Source: a candidate division TM6 bacterium GW2011_GWF2_43_87 (GTDB lineage: Bacteria > Babelota > Babeliae > Babelales > Babelaceae). From it: DNA of 64,000 nt. Position 1 is the first letter of the stretch. Every line of letters starts with the position of its first letter. The stretch spans positions 175,319 through 239,318 of the forward strand of contig LCGZ01000002.1 of the NCBI GenBank assembly GCA_001000065.1, in the 5' to 3' direction. Shown here one piece after another: positions 8,446 through 16,826 of the stretch. The position numbers and the translations under genes are program-made. Under the pieces are notes generated by a model. That model saw only the letters and a list, made by a program, of their open reading frames with translations. It did no database searches and had not been told where the DNA came from.

Positions 8446-10104
8446 ATGAATTTACGTTTTTTAATTTTACTCCCACTTCTTCTAATGACGGGCGGGCTTA
8501 TGCTCGGCTCCGCAGGAGGCAATAACAATGTGCAGGGAAACTGTAGCATCTGTAATGAAGACTTCACCAACCAAGACCCGGCATTTTGCCTGCATGGCAG
8601 CTGTAATTTTCATAAAAAATGCATAGCATCCTATGCTGCTGCAAATCAAAAACCATCGCTAACCCAGCCTGGCAACGTAGACTTTGAGTGCCCAAATTGC
8701 CGCGAATCTTGCACTCATCCATTAGGCCACGAGTGCCCTCTCTGTTGGGAAGCGCTAAACGTCCCCAATCCAGGCCCCTGTTTTCGGCATAATGGCCACA
8801 GTATGCATACAAATTGCTTAGAGAAATGGCTAGAAAACCACACGGAGGAAAACTGGACAGACTGTGAGGAACTAAAATTCAAATGCCCACACTGCGCGTG
8901 CGCAAATCAGACTTATCATCCCCATCCCTCAATAGACTGCCAAACGCACTGCCCTCTATGCACTAAGGCGTTTACCCAGCAAGATCCTGCAATAGCCGTC
9001 AATCATGGCCCTAACACTACTCCCGTAGAAACCAATCATGGAATGCATCTATTTCATGCAAGTTGCTTGACCAATTTTCAGCAAAATTATATCAACGAGT
9101 TTGATGACCAGATAAATAGCGTGGAAGAACAGATAAAAAAAGCGGATAAAGACATTGCGCTTTTTCAACCTCGAATAGCACAAAGTGCACAGGCAAAAAA
9201 ATTGTATGAAACAGCCCTGAAAAAGAAAATAAGCGCCACAAACTTTGCTCAAGAACTAAAGGCTAAAAAACTAAGTCACGCCTATTACTGTCCTTTATGC
9301 GAACGAGTAAACAAAAAACGCACAGATATTTTGGATTGCTTCGATGGTCCTGTATATACCAATCTCTCAAACATAATAAATGTAAGCTCCAAGATCGCGT
9401 CAGACCAGCCATGCACCCCTGCCAATTATCATCCTGTGGGAGGCCCCTTCATAAACCAATTATCCAAACGGGTAGTCCCTATTCCTGGTAAAATTTTACG
9501 TTGTTTTTATGGTGGCAACTGGGGCCTTGAACTAAAAGACAACTATTGTGCGCATCTTGCCAGCTTTATCGTAGGACTTTTATACCCCTATAAACTCTGC
9601 TCATCATCCTCAGAAAAACCCGATGCTATGAAAACACGTGCATTACGCTGTACCGCTGGAGGCGCTACCATTCTCGCCGTTGGAACGGCAGTAAGTAGTG
9701 GAATTTTAGCCCATCGCATGCATAGACTTGGCGCTTCACGCTCAAATCTCATACTCCACAGCTTGTTAAGTACTGGAAAAAGTATTGGTAGTTCTCTGCA
9801 ATTAACGCTTTCTCCAGAGCTTTTAGCGTACTATTTAAGCGGGTCCCTTCGGATCCAAATGCTAGGAATTCCCTTCGCTCTTTACGTTGGATTAGGGGCG
9901 TGTGGCCTTGAAACTACAAATTCTACGATGAATGCCTATAACTATGGAACACTTGTGGGAGCTCTAGCAGGGCTTGCGGTTCGTCACAAACAGCCACTTA
10001 AAGGACTAGCTTCTCATTACCTGCCTATGCTAATGTCTAAAGTCCCATGGCTTAAAAACATGCCCGTGGCATTACCTACGCCCAAAGTAGGAGCGCCGGC
10101 ATAA
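8446..10104 (+). CDS. Triple RING-like zinc-finger membrane protein
   Basis: 552 residues with a signal peptide (1-23). Three RING-like modules follow: C33/C36...C48, H50, H56, C59...C82/C85; C97/C100...C112, H118, H121, C124...C147/C150; and C169/C172...H201, H204, C207...C282/C285, the last with a roughly 75-residue helical insertion. Spacing and the H-x-x-C-L/I and CPxC signatures fit RING-H2 fingers of eukaryotic E3 ubiquitin ligases. Residues about 385-530 hold several Gly/Ala-rich hydrophobic helices, similar to the preceding gene product. By family knowledge such proteins recruit E2 enzymes; in a bacterium without ubiquitin this suggests a host-directed effector, but export to a host is not shown by the sequence. 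Confidence 0.75.
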   Translation: MNLRFLILLPLLLMTGGLMLGSAGGNNNVQGNCSICNEDFTNQDPAFCLHGSCNFHKKCIASYAAANQKPSLTQPGNVDFECPNCRESCTHPLGHECPLCWEALNVPNPGPCFRHNGHSMHTNCLEKWLENHTEENWTDCEELKFKCPHCACANQTYHPHPSIDCQTHCPLCTKAFTQQDPAIAVNHGPNTTPVETNHGMHLFHASCLTNFQQNYINEFDDQINSVEEQIKKADKDIALFQPRIAQSAQAKKLYETALKKKISATNFAQELKAKKLSHAYYCPLCERVNKKRTDILDCFDGPVYTNLSNIINVSSKIASDQPCTPANYHPVGGPFINQLSKRVVPIPGKILRCFYGGNWGLELKDNYCAHLASFIVGLLYPYKLCSSSSEKPDAMKTRALRCTAGGATILAVGTAVSSGILAHRMHRLGASRSNLILHSLLSTGKSIGSSLQLTLSPELLAYYLSGSLRIQMLGIPFALYVGLGACGLETTNSTMNAYNYGTLVGALAGLAVRHKQPLKGLASHYLPMLMSKVPWLKNMPVALPTPKVGAPA

Positions 10105-10133
10105 AGTTCTTCTAGCAATCAATTGAATTTTGA

Positions 10134-10160
10134 GGGCGCCTTTTTAAAGGCGCCCTTTTA
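10134..10160 (+). terminator. Rho-independent terminator
   Basis: Near-perfect stem gggcgccttt / aaaggcgccc followed by tttta, 29 bases after the RING-protein stop. Confidence 0.85.
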
Positions 10161-10226
10161 TGCTCGCTATATTCTCATGTAACTGTAGAGTTTAATTGGC
10201 TTATTTTTTATACAGACAAGACTTCC

Positions 10227-10331
10227 TCAGAAGTTTGAAAGATCTGTATCAGAAGAAGGCTCTCTAAAATGCTGCCACAAACAGCTGCCAATTTCTCTTC
10301 CTTCTTCCCTATTTAAGTGCGTATATTTCAT
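10227..10331 (-). pseudogene. Possible IS30-type transposase N-terminal remnant
   Basis: A short frame of 34 codons begins MKYTHLNREEGREI and continues SCLWQ before a stop. The opening resembles the start of IS30-family transposases, which typically read YTHL...EER..I..L..G. No DDE-domain sequence follows; the terminator and the RING gene lie directly beyond. It is therefore best read as a decayed fragment. The match is from memory of the family pattern and rests on about 15 residues, so chance similarity is possible. Confidence 0.35.
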
Positions 10332-10435
10332 ATACTTCAACACCCCTTTGTACCTGTGTTTTTTCTTGTTAACACTACACACCTGAGGGTGTTGCACTTC
10401 ATTCTAAAATTGTTCAATTAAAAATCAATACTTTA

Positions 10436-10465
10436 TTGCTATTTGAAGTAATAATTTGGCATGAT
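10436..10465 (+). promoter_or_regulatory. Promoter, copy 1 of a shared motif
   Basis: TTGCTA, 18-base spacer, CATGAT inside TGGCATGAT. The block TTATTGCTATTTGAA and the TGG-ATGAT element recur with identical spacing upstream of the secreted-protein gene at 12232, suggesting co-regulation. Confidence 0.5.
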
Positions 10466-10524
10466 TATTATGAAACTAAACAAATAACAAAGCGGAATAA
10501 TAATTAATCACAGGGGAGGAACTT

Positions 10525-11439
10525 ATGGAATCACAAATAACAGAGCGCTCATTATCGAAAAAAGTGTTAAAAGCCTCATTCACTACGTGTGCCGCGTGGC
10601 TCTTTTTACTCGCACTACCCACACAGCCAACGCAAGGGTTACTGGCTCCACCTTCTGAATTTTATGAAGGTTATGAACCCTATGGGGGATATGAGACACA
10701 CGAACCCTATGGGGGATATGAACTAAACGGCGATTGCGGCATCCTTGGTAGCGCATGTTGGAACCGCAATACACAACATTCCATAGACATTAATAATCGC
10801 AACGCAGCCATGGATAGCCGCAATACACAGCACTCTATTGATATCAACAATCGTAATGCAGGCGTTACGGCCCGCAACAACAAGGTAACATCTGATTACA
10901 GAGCCGCCTTAGCAGCACTAGCTTTTGATGGTCTTGGTCTTTGGAGCGCTGCCATTAAAATGAAGGATCTAATCGACAAGCAAACTATGCCCGCTATAAA
11001 TACCTTTATAAATAACGCAGGCCCAAAAATTTCTGCTCTTTCAGCAGCTCTAGATGGAAGCAAAGATATCGCTGAAACCTTGAAAAAAGTATCCGAGAAC
11101 TTAAGCGTACTGACAGAACTTACCCCTCTTATTGAACAACTAAAAAAAGTAATGGAAATTGCTCCGGGTATTGTGACTCCTCTTACCGGATTTGGTTTTA
11201 ATGTGGGAAATACCTTTGGCCTCAACCCATGGAGCCCCAAAAAAGAATGGGGTGCAAATCTAGCCGCAGCAAGCATGACTACCCGTACTGTCCTCAATGA
11301 GTATGTGATTAAGCGCATATTACCATTATTAGAACGGGCTAATCACCAACTCTTAAGAACTGTTCCAACTATTCAAGAATCTATTGGAAAAATTGCAGTC
11401 ATCGCAGCAAAATTTGGCCCCCTACTTAAACTAGCGTAA
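10525..11439 (+). CDS. Secreted helical protein with tandem peptide repeats, unknown
   Basis: 304 residues; strong GGGGAGG ribosome site. After a long N-terminal signal region (hydrophobic core near 21-31) come two copies of EPYGGYE and then two copies of an 18-residue unit (core RNTQHSIDINNRNA; 54-base period, about 10765-10860). The rest (residues about 125-304) is predicted amphipathic helix, rich in Ala, Leu, Lys and Ile, with a Gly/Pro/Phe-rich break near 215-240. The next gene follows after 20 bases, so they form an operon of small exported helical proteins. No known family recognised. Confidence 0.7.
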   Translation: MESQITERSLSKKVLKASFTTCAAWLFLLALPTQPTQGLLAPPSEFYEGYEPYGGYETHEPYGGYELNGDCGILGSACWNRNTQHSIDINNRNAAMDSRNTQHSIDINNRNAGVTARNNKVTSDYRAALAALAFDGLGLWSAAIKMKDLIDKQTMPAINTFINNAGPKISALSAALDGSKDIAETLKKVSENLSVLTELTPLIEQLKKVMEIAPGIVTPLTGFGFNVGNTFGLNPWSPKKEWGANLAAASMTTRTVLNEYVIKRILPLLERANHQLLRTVPTIQESIGKIAVIAAKFGPLLKLA

Positions 11440-11459
11440 AAATCCTAAGGAGTATAACC

Positions 11460-12026
11460 ATGTTCAATAAAAATAATAAAATCAAAAGACAAGCTATCCT
11501 ACCAAGCATCGTAACCAAACTCTTATATGGAATGCTAGTATCAAGTACATTTGCCGCAAACGCACTTGACATAGCCCCCATTGTGGCCGACCTTAATCCC
11601 ATTGCCTCTGTTGCCGGAAATGCTTCAAACATAGTGTTAACCGTTAGGGACCAGTATCTCCCCCGTCTTGAAACAGAGCTCGCTTTTATAGAGAGCAAAC
11701 TTACCGAATTAGAAAAATTACCCGATCCTATTAACAGTTTTGTCGCTTTAGATATAGCCATGAAAATCGCAGAACATGCACTTCCTCTCATAAAAGAGGT
11801 CTTGCAACCCGACGGACTTGTACAGAAAAGTTTGAACCTGCTAAATGAAGCAGCCGCCATTCTTAAAAAAGGCGACGAAGGTATGGCAAATGGCATTACC
11901 GCAAAAGTAGCTGAGCTTAGAGCTGCTCTGCTAAATATCACCTCGCTTTTAACAACCCTGCAAGACCAACTTCAAAAGTTTTCAAAAATAATAGCAACTC
12001 TAGCGAAGTTGCATATTAAAATCTAG
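11460..12026 (+). CDS. Secreted all-helical protein, unknown
   Basis: 188 residues. N-terminal signal sequence (basic KNNKIKRQ, hydrophobic stretch, likely cleavage after STFAANA). The mature part consists of heptad-like amphipathic helices with few aromatic residues, resembling in composition the end of the upstream protein and the 12232 product. A TAAGGAG ribosome site supports the start. Probably co-transcribed with the upstream gene. A 171-residue open frame on the opposite strand is a compositional shadow. Function unknown. Confidence 0.7.
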   Translation: MFNKNNKIKRQAILPSIVTKLLYGMLVSSTFAANALDIAPIVADLNPIASVAGNASNIVLTVRDQYLPRLETELAFIESKLTELEKLPDPINSFVALDIAMKIAEHALPLIKEVLQPDGLVQKSLNLLNEAAAILKKGDEGMANGITAKVAELRAALLNITSLLTTLQDQLQKFSKIIATLAKLHIKI

Positions 12027-12049
12027 GGCAAAAGAAATTTAAAAAATTA

Positions 12050-12079
12050 TTGCTATTTGAAAATGACAAATGGTATGAT
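12050..12079 (+). promoter_or_regulatory. Promoter, copy 2 of a shared motif
   Basis: TTGCTA, 18-base spacer, TATGAT with an extended -10 TGG before it. It matches the element upstream of 10525 in both sequence and spacing. The predicted leader to the gene at 12232 is about 145 bases, A-rich and purine-rich. Confidence 0.55.
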
Positions 12080-12231
12080 AAAGGTAGATAGAAATAGAAA
12101 ACAACAGAAAAAGATTGAAATAAACGAAAAATGTAAGACTCAAATAAAGGGGATGTGGAGAAGCTAGAGAAATGGAAAAAAGTAGAGTGTAACCAATATA
12201 AAATAACCATTTTATTGTAAGGAGAGTTCTC

Positions 12232-12777
12232 ATGAAGACTCTAATCAAATTGGCACTTTTGGGTGCCGTAGTAGTGGTAAGTCAGTCAACCGTTAAAGCC
12301 GAGATCGACTTAATGACCCTTGTGTCTGACGCCGCACCATCGTTAGGTGACTTTATAGTTATAAAGGACCAGGTTTCCGCAAATTGGAATAGCGTAGTCT
12401 CACCAATGATCGAAGAAATTAGACCTCAAGTAGCAGACATCATCAGTATCGTTTACAGTGGTGATACCTCAAAAGCTGCACTCAACAAAGTATTGACAGA
12501 CTCAGCTGCTATAGTAAACACATTAAGCAAACCTGAGTATCAAACGTTGCTCATTTCAGTTGCCGATAAGTTGAAAAATTCACAAGCTCTCAGAGCATTG
12601 CTCGTGAAGTACTTACAGTATATTGCGATATCTGACGACTTCATCAACAGAATCCCAGGCGGGGTTCCATTCATCATAGATAATACCCGCAAACTCGTAG
12701 AAGCCATGATCAAAGAGTTTGGGAAACCTCAAATGATCAAAAAGGGCAACCTGTTTGGACTACAAGAAATAGCATAA
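12232..12777 (+). CDS. Small secreted helical protein, unknown
   Basis: 181 residues with a clear signal peptide (MKTLIKLALLGAVVVVSQS, cleavage probably after VKA). The mature protein is predominantly helical with an IPGGVPF turn near residue 141. An AAGGAGAG ribosome site precedes the ATG. It has its own promoter, which matches that of the preceding two-gene unit, and its own terminator. The three small secreted proteins of this block are similar in size, composition and regulation but not clearly homologous by eye. Confidence 0.72.
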   Translation: MKTLIKLALLGAVVVVSQSTVKAEIDLMTLVSDAAPSLGDFIVIKDQVSANWNSVVSPMIEEIRPQVADIISIVYSGDTSKAALNKVLTDSAAIVNTLSKPEYQTLLISVADKLKNSQALRALLVKYLQYIAISDDFINRIPGGVPFIIDNTRKLVEAMIKEFGKPQMIKKGNLFGLQEIA

Positions 12778-12822
12778 GCGATTCAAACCCAAAGTTATAA
12801 AAACTTTTGGTAAAATCCTAAA

Positions 12823-12860
12823 GAAGGACCTGGGCCTAAAAGCCCGGGTCCTTCTCTTTT
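12823..12860 (+). terminator. Rho-independent terminator
   Basis: Thirteen-base stem gaaggacctgggc / gcccgggtccttc (one wobble), loop ctaaaa, then tctttt. Confidence 0.85.
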
Positions 12861-12927
12861 CACGCGCGTGCTCGGAGATGCAAACCCTAGACATTTGATA
12901 CTGACAATGTTAGTAGTAAACAGCGAG

Positions 12928-12933
12928 TATAAT
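12928..12933 (+). promoter_or_regulatory. -10 element of the giant-adhesin operon
   Basis: A consensus TATAAT 30 bases before the first adhesin start. Candidate -35 boxes (TTGATA at 12895, CTGACA at 12901) are spaced too far, so only the -10 is supported. Confidence 0.35.
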
Positions 12934-12962
12934 GATGTCATTTCAAAAAGGAGTGTCCTTGC

Positions 12963-15900
12963 ATGCGCCACCTACACAAAGGGGGCTTCTATGCCCTCAT
13001 TCTTCTGTCTCTCTGCATACCTATCAAACCATTAAACGAATCTCTAGCCACCTGTCCACAAACCAACTGTTTCACAGAAAATCCAGCTCCTTGCGCATTA
13101 ACTTCTAAGCCAAACGGACTAAAAAATCTTCTTGAAAAGCTACTCCCTCTTGCCACGAAAGACGACGCAGTATCCGAAGCAAAAACCCTAAACGCCCACC
13201 TTATTAATGGACACAAACGCGTCCCCACGCTCCTTATTGAAAACGCCATTCTAGAACTTGAAAATATTCTTGAATCACACCACCTAGCCATCCCCGATGA
13301 TGAAGAAGTTAGACAAATCGCATCTCAACTTGCCACCTGCAAAGAACTAATCAAAAGAGCCCCACGCCCGCCGCTAGTTCCCGGTGGATCAACAGGCTCA
13401 GTCGGTGGACCAAACCCCTCAGCAGGCTCCACTTCAGGCTTTGAACTCCCTGCAGATGTAAACATAGTGCGCGACCTACACGTAGGTAATAATGCTGGAA
13501 TAGACAACGATTTGACCGTGGGAGGTGATGCCATAATTGATGGAATCCTCACAATCCTAGGAGGAACTCAATACGGCGGAGACATCATCCTACAACCTAT
13601 TGCACCCGACACCTCTATAGCCATACGTTTCAATTCAAATACAGGAACTGAAATTGCCCGCATTTACACCCCGAGCACAAGCACTAATGGTCTTGTCATT
13701 AGCACCGATGGCGGAGTAACTGAAAATCTCTGTGTGCAGGCTGACGGTTCTACAACCGTAAAAGACAGCTCACTAACCGTAGAAAATCCCTCAAGCTCCG
13801 CTCTTATTAATCTTAACACCACAACCCCAACGCTTTCTGAATGGCAATTAATCTCAGGCGCCGGAGGAACTGACAACCTGCAACTTACAGAACCCGGTGT
13901 GGGGCCACGCATCCAGATTGATGCCTTACCTGGTAAAACCACGATTACCAACGATCTTATAATAACTAAAAATTTATTTGCAGGCTCAACCGGAAATGGT
14001 GGATTAACCGTCAGTAGCACCACCGCCGCCGGCAATACAAACTTACGTATAGAAGGTTCACTTTTTGCAGGAATAACAACCGGCGGACTTCATGTGGGCA
14101 ACAGCCCTGACACACCCTCTGCAAAAAGCCTACTAGTTGATGGCACTACAACGGCTGAAGGATCAGCCTTTGTTCAAGGCGGTGTACATGTAGGCGGAAC
14201 GTCAGATCCAGGAGCTGGCAATCTGCTGGTTGATGGGACCACAACTACTCCACAGACCATCCTCACCGTCAATGGCGTGGATGTAACCGCAACTCCAGGA
14301 ACCGATACGCTAAACCTAGGAACTACAAATGCAGACCTTATCAACCTAGGACATACAGGCGTTACCATAACCCTTGCAGGCTCCACCAACTTTACCGATC
14401 CACTAGCCACCCTTAACAGCACAGGTGCAGCTCTATCTGCTCACGATGCAGGCATACAACTAAAAGAAGGCGGGGTCATCACCGGCTACTTACAAACAAG
14501 CCCAGACCGACTAAAATGGCTAATCAAACCTCCAAGCGCCGGAGCAGGAATAATAACCGTTGCACCCACAACCGTGGACCTTGTTATTGACCAAGGGCTT
14601 ACACTAGCGGATAGCCCTACCTTTGCAAACCTAACTCTAACAAACAACGGTCTGATAAACTTTCGCGAATCACTTCCAGGCACCAACGCCGTACGCCTGA
14701 GAGCTGCTCCATCCTTGCCTCTAGACTACACCCTAACCTTCCCTGCGGATGACGGTAATCTCAATCAAATACTCTCCACAGACGGCACAGGAACTCTGTC
14801 ATGGGTAAATTTTGGCTCCTCGGTAAATGCATTTGTCAACGGCGGAAACGCGTTTTCAGCTCCTGCCATAATTGGCACAACCGACCCTAAAGCTCTAGCT
14901 ATTATAACCGACAGCACCACACGGATACAAATAGCCAACACAGCCGGATCTGGCGTGGTGACAGCTACCCCTGCCGTCTCCCTCGCCTCAAGCCTAGACC
15001 TTGCCACCTCAACTGTAGTAAACAAAGGCGGAAATCTTTTCATACATTCTAATGGCGACGTTTCCAATACATTTGCAGGGTATCAGGCAGGCAATGCCAT
15101 AATCGGAGGAAGCAATGATACAGGATTAGGCTCCCAAGCCTTATTCACAACAGATAGCTCTCTCAATACAGCCATTGGATACCATACACTCCGCGCAGCA
15201 ACTGCTCCCCTCTCAAATGAGGGAACAGCCATCGGCTCAACCGCCTTAAGCTCCTGCACAACAGGATATTCAAACAGCGCCGCAGGATTTGCCGCTTTAT
15301 CATCAGTTACTGCAAATTCATTAAATTCAGCCATCGGACACAATGCACTTTCTAATGCAACCGGTACCGGAAACTGTGCCATGGGCAAAAGTAGCTTGTC
15401 TGCACCAACCTCCTCAGGGGACAACAACGTAGCATTAGGTTCTGGTGCGGGAAATGCACTAACATCCGGCTCTAACAATATACTTCTTGGCAAAAACGCA
15501 GGCTCTGCCCTAACCGCCGAGTTCAATGTTCTATGTATAGGCACCCCTGGAATAGCTGCTACAAGCAATGCAACCTACATTAGAAATATTCGCAACACCA
15601 TTATTTCTGCTCCTGCTAAAGCGGTGGGAATAACCTCTGACAATCAGTTAGGAACAGACTTTGTAACTCCTTTAGATGCAACTACCTTGCGCATAGGGGG
15701 AGACGCTACATTCAACAATCCTATACGTACGCAATACCACAGAACTTCATATGTATACGCAACCTCCCCAGGAAGCTATCCCGCAAGTTATTTTGGCTTT
15801 TTCTATACCAATGGAGATGCTAATAGCATCGGTCCTACAAATCTTGATCGCCTTAACTTCTCCTTCAACTTTCGTGATACAACCCCCTCCGGCGGGCCGT

Positions 15901-16793
15901 ATTCATACTATATGACTAATCCTGTTTTATACGGATCTTCCCAAATAACCCTAGGTCACTACTCAGGCGGTGGCGTGGGACTAGATGGAGGCGCTATTGT
16001 AATAGGAACCAATGTCATAGGAGGAACCCCACTCTCTCGCTTTGAAATTTACCCGGATGGAACCATCAATTTAGCCTCAACGAATATTATAACCAGCTCA
16101 AATCAACGCTATATCCACAGCACAAGCGGACTTAACTTTTATGCAGGAAAACTGGCAGGAGCATCGGCAACAAGCGCAGGTACTAACAACACGGGGGTCG
16201 GCTATCAAGCCCTAAGTTCTCCTAGCATAAGCACCGCCTTCTCTAACACCTGTGTAGGATACAATGCCGGATCTCAAATTGCGGGCCCTAGCAACTCAAA
16301 CGTCTGCATAGGAGCAAATGCCGGAAGTAGTATTACAAATTCGGGAGCAAACAGCATATTCATAGGCTCAGGATGTCTTGGAGCAAATGGAGATTTTGGA
16401 ATCATTCGCCTCGGCAATCCAACTAACACTACCTGTGAGTTATTTCGTTTTAGTGTCAATGACCTTGTCTTGGCCGGCTCAAAATGGCCTGCAGGCACAA
16501 CACGGGTCAGCCATGTGGTTATAGTACCGGGTGGAGCTTATGCAGGAACCAGCGACATTCTCTCAGTTTCGCGGGTCTCGGGCCGTCCTCTAGGCGCCTG
16601 GAGAATTGCATTTGTACCACTCTCTGCGCGGGCCTATGTAGTTGCAACCGATGAACAAGCAGAACCCACTATATTGAGCGAGTGGATTGTAACCGCAGAT
16701 ACAACCAATAACGCTACTAGCGTCTATACCTTTGACAACGTTGGAGTCCTACAAGATAGAAACGTCCATGTCCTAATCATGGGCATAAATTAA
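12963..16793 (+). CDS. Giant fibrous surface protein with YadA-like head repeats (paralogue 1)
   Basis: 1,276 residues. Signal peptide; a helical N-domain (about 40-130) with the pattern ELE.ILE.HH..I.DD.EV...CK; a RAPRPP linker; then a long Gly/Asn/Thr-rich beta region with modules such as DLHVGNNA, GGLHVG and NLLVDGTT, like phage tail-fibre or trimeric shaft repeats. Two blocks of 14-residue YadA-type left-handed beta-roll repeats (NTAIGYHTL, NSAIGHNAL, NNILLGKNAG) lie about 690-880 and 1060-1145. It ends in an about 85-residue beta domain (TSDILSV, VATDEQ, final IMGIN) shared with the two following paralogues. No YadA beta-barrel anchor and no S74 domain is present. Likely a trimeric adhesin or surface fibre. 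Confidence 0.85.
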   Translation: MRHLHKGGFYALILLSLCIPIKPLNESLATCPQTNCFTENPAPCALTSKPNGLKNLLEKLLPLATKDDAVSEAKTLNAHLINGHKRVPTLLIENAILELENILESHHLAIPDDEEVRQIASQLATCKELIKRAPRPPLVPGGSTGSVGGPNPSAGSTSGFELPADVNIVRDLHVGNNAGIDNDLTVGGDAIIDGILTILGGTQYGGDIILQPIAPDTSIAIRFNSNTGTEIARIYTPSTSTNGLVISTDGGVTENLCVQADGSTTVKDSSLTVENPSSSALINLNTTTPTLSEWQLISGAGGTDNLQLTEPGVGPRIQIDALPGKTTITNDLIITKNLFAGSTGNGGLTVSSTTAAGNTNLRIEGSLFAGITTGGLHVGNSPDTPSAKSLLVDGTTTAEGSAFVQGGVHVGGTSDPGAGNLLVDGTTTTPQTILTVNGVDVTATPGTDTLNLGTTNADLINLGHTGVTITLAGSTNFTDPLATLNSTGAALSAHDAGIQLKEGGVITGYLQTSPDRLKWLIKPPSAGAGIITVAPTTVDLVIDQGLTLADSPTFANLTLTNNGLINFRESLPGTNAVRLRAAPSLPLDYTLTFPADDGNLNQILSTDGTGTLSWVNFGSSVNAFVNGGNAFSAPAIIGTTDPKALAIITDSTTRIQIANTAGSGVVTATPAVSLASSLDLATSTVVNKGGNLFIHSNGDVSNTFAGYQAGNAIIGGSNDTGLGSQALFTTDSSLNTAIGYHTLRAATAPLSNEGTAIGSTALSSCTTGYSNSAAGFAALSSVTANSLNSAIGHNALSNATGTGNCAMGKSSLSAPTSSGDNNVALGSGAGNALTSGSNNILLGKNAGSALTAEFNVLCIGTPGIAATSNATYIRNIRNTIISAPAKAVGITSDNQLGTDFVTPLDATTLRIGGDATFNNPIRTQYHRTSYVYATSPGSYPASYFGFFYTNGDANSIGPTNLDRLNFSFNFRDTTPSGGPYSYYMTNPVLYGSSQITLGHYSGGGVGLDGGAIVIGTNVIGGTPLSRFEIYPDGTINLASTNIITSSNQRYIHSTSGLNFYAGKLAGASATSAGTNNTGVGYQALSSPSISTAFSNTCVGYNAGSQIAGPSNSNVCIGANAGSSITNSGANSIFIGSGCLGANGDFGIIRLGNPTNTTCELFRFSVNDLVLAGSKWPAGTTRVSHVVIVPGGAYAGTSDILSVSRVSGRPLGAWRIAFVPLSARAYVVATDEQAEPTILSEWIVTADTTNNATSVYTFDNVGVLQDRNVHVLIMGIN

Positions 16794-16826
16794 GATGAAT
16801 ACCATTTTAAACGGGAGTATAACTCT

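Larger units (their letters stand above)
10105..10524. other. Intergenic region with terminator, transposase remnant and promoter
   Basis: This stretch holds the terminator of the RING gene, a 34-codon minus-strand remnant resembling an IS30 transposase start, and the promoter of the next gene. No complete gene is seen. Confidence 0.5.

Noticed and set aside
11426..11941. 171-residue open frame on the minus strand opposite the 11460-12026 gene
   Set aside because: No ribosome site, Arg/Ser-rich shadow composition, and the plus-strand gene has a signal peptide and good ribosome site.
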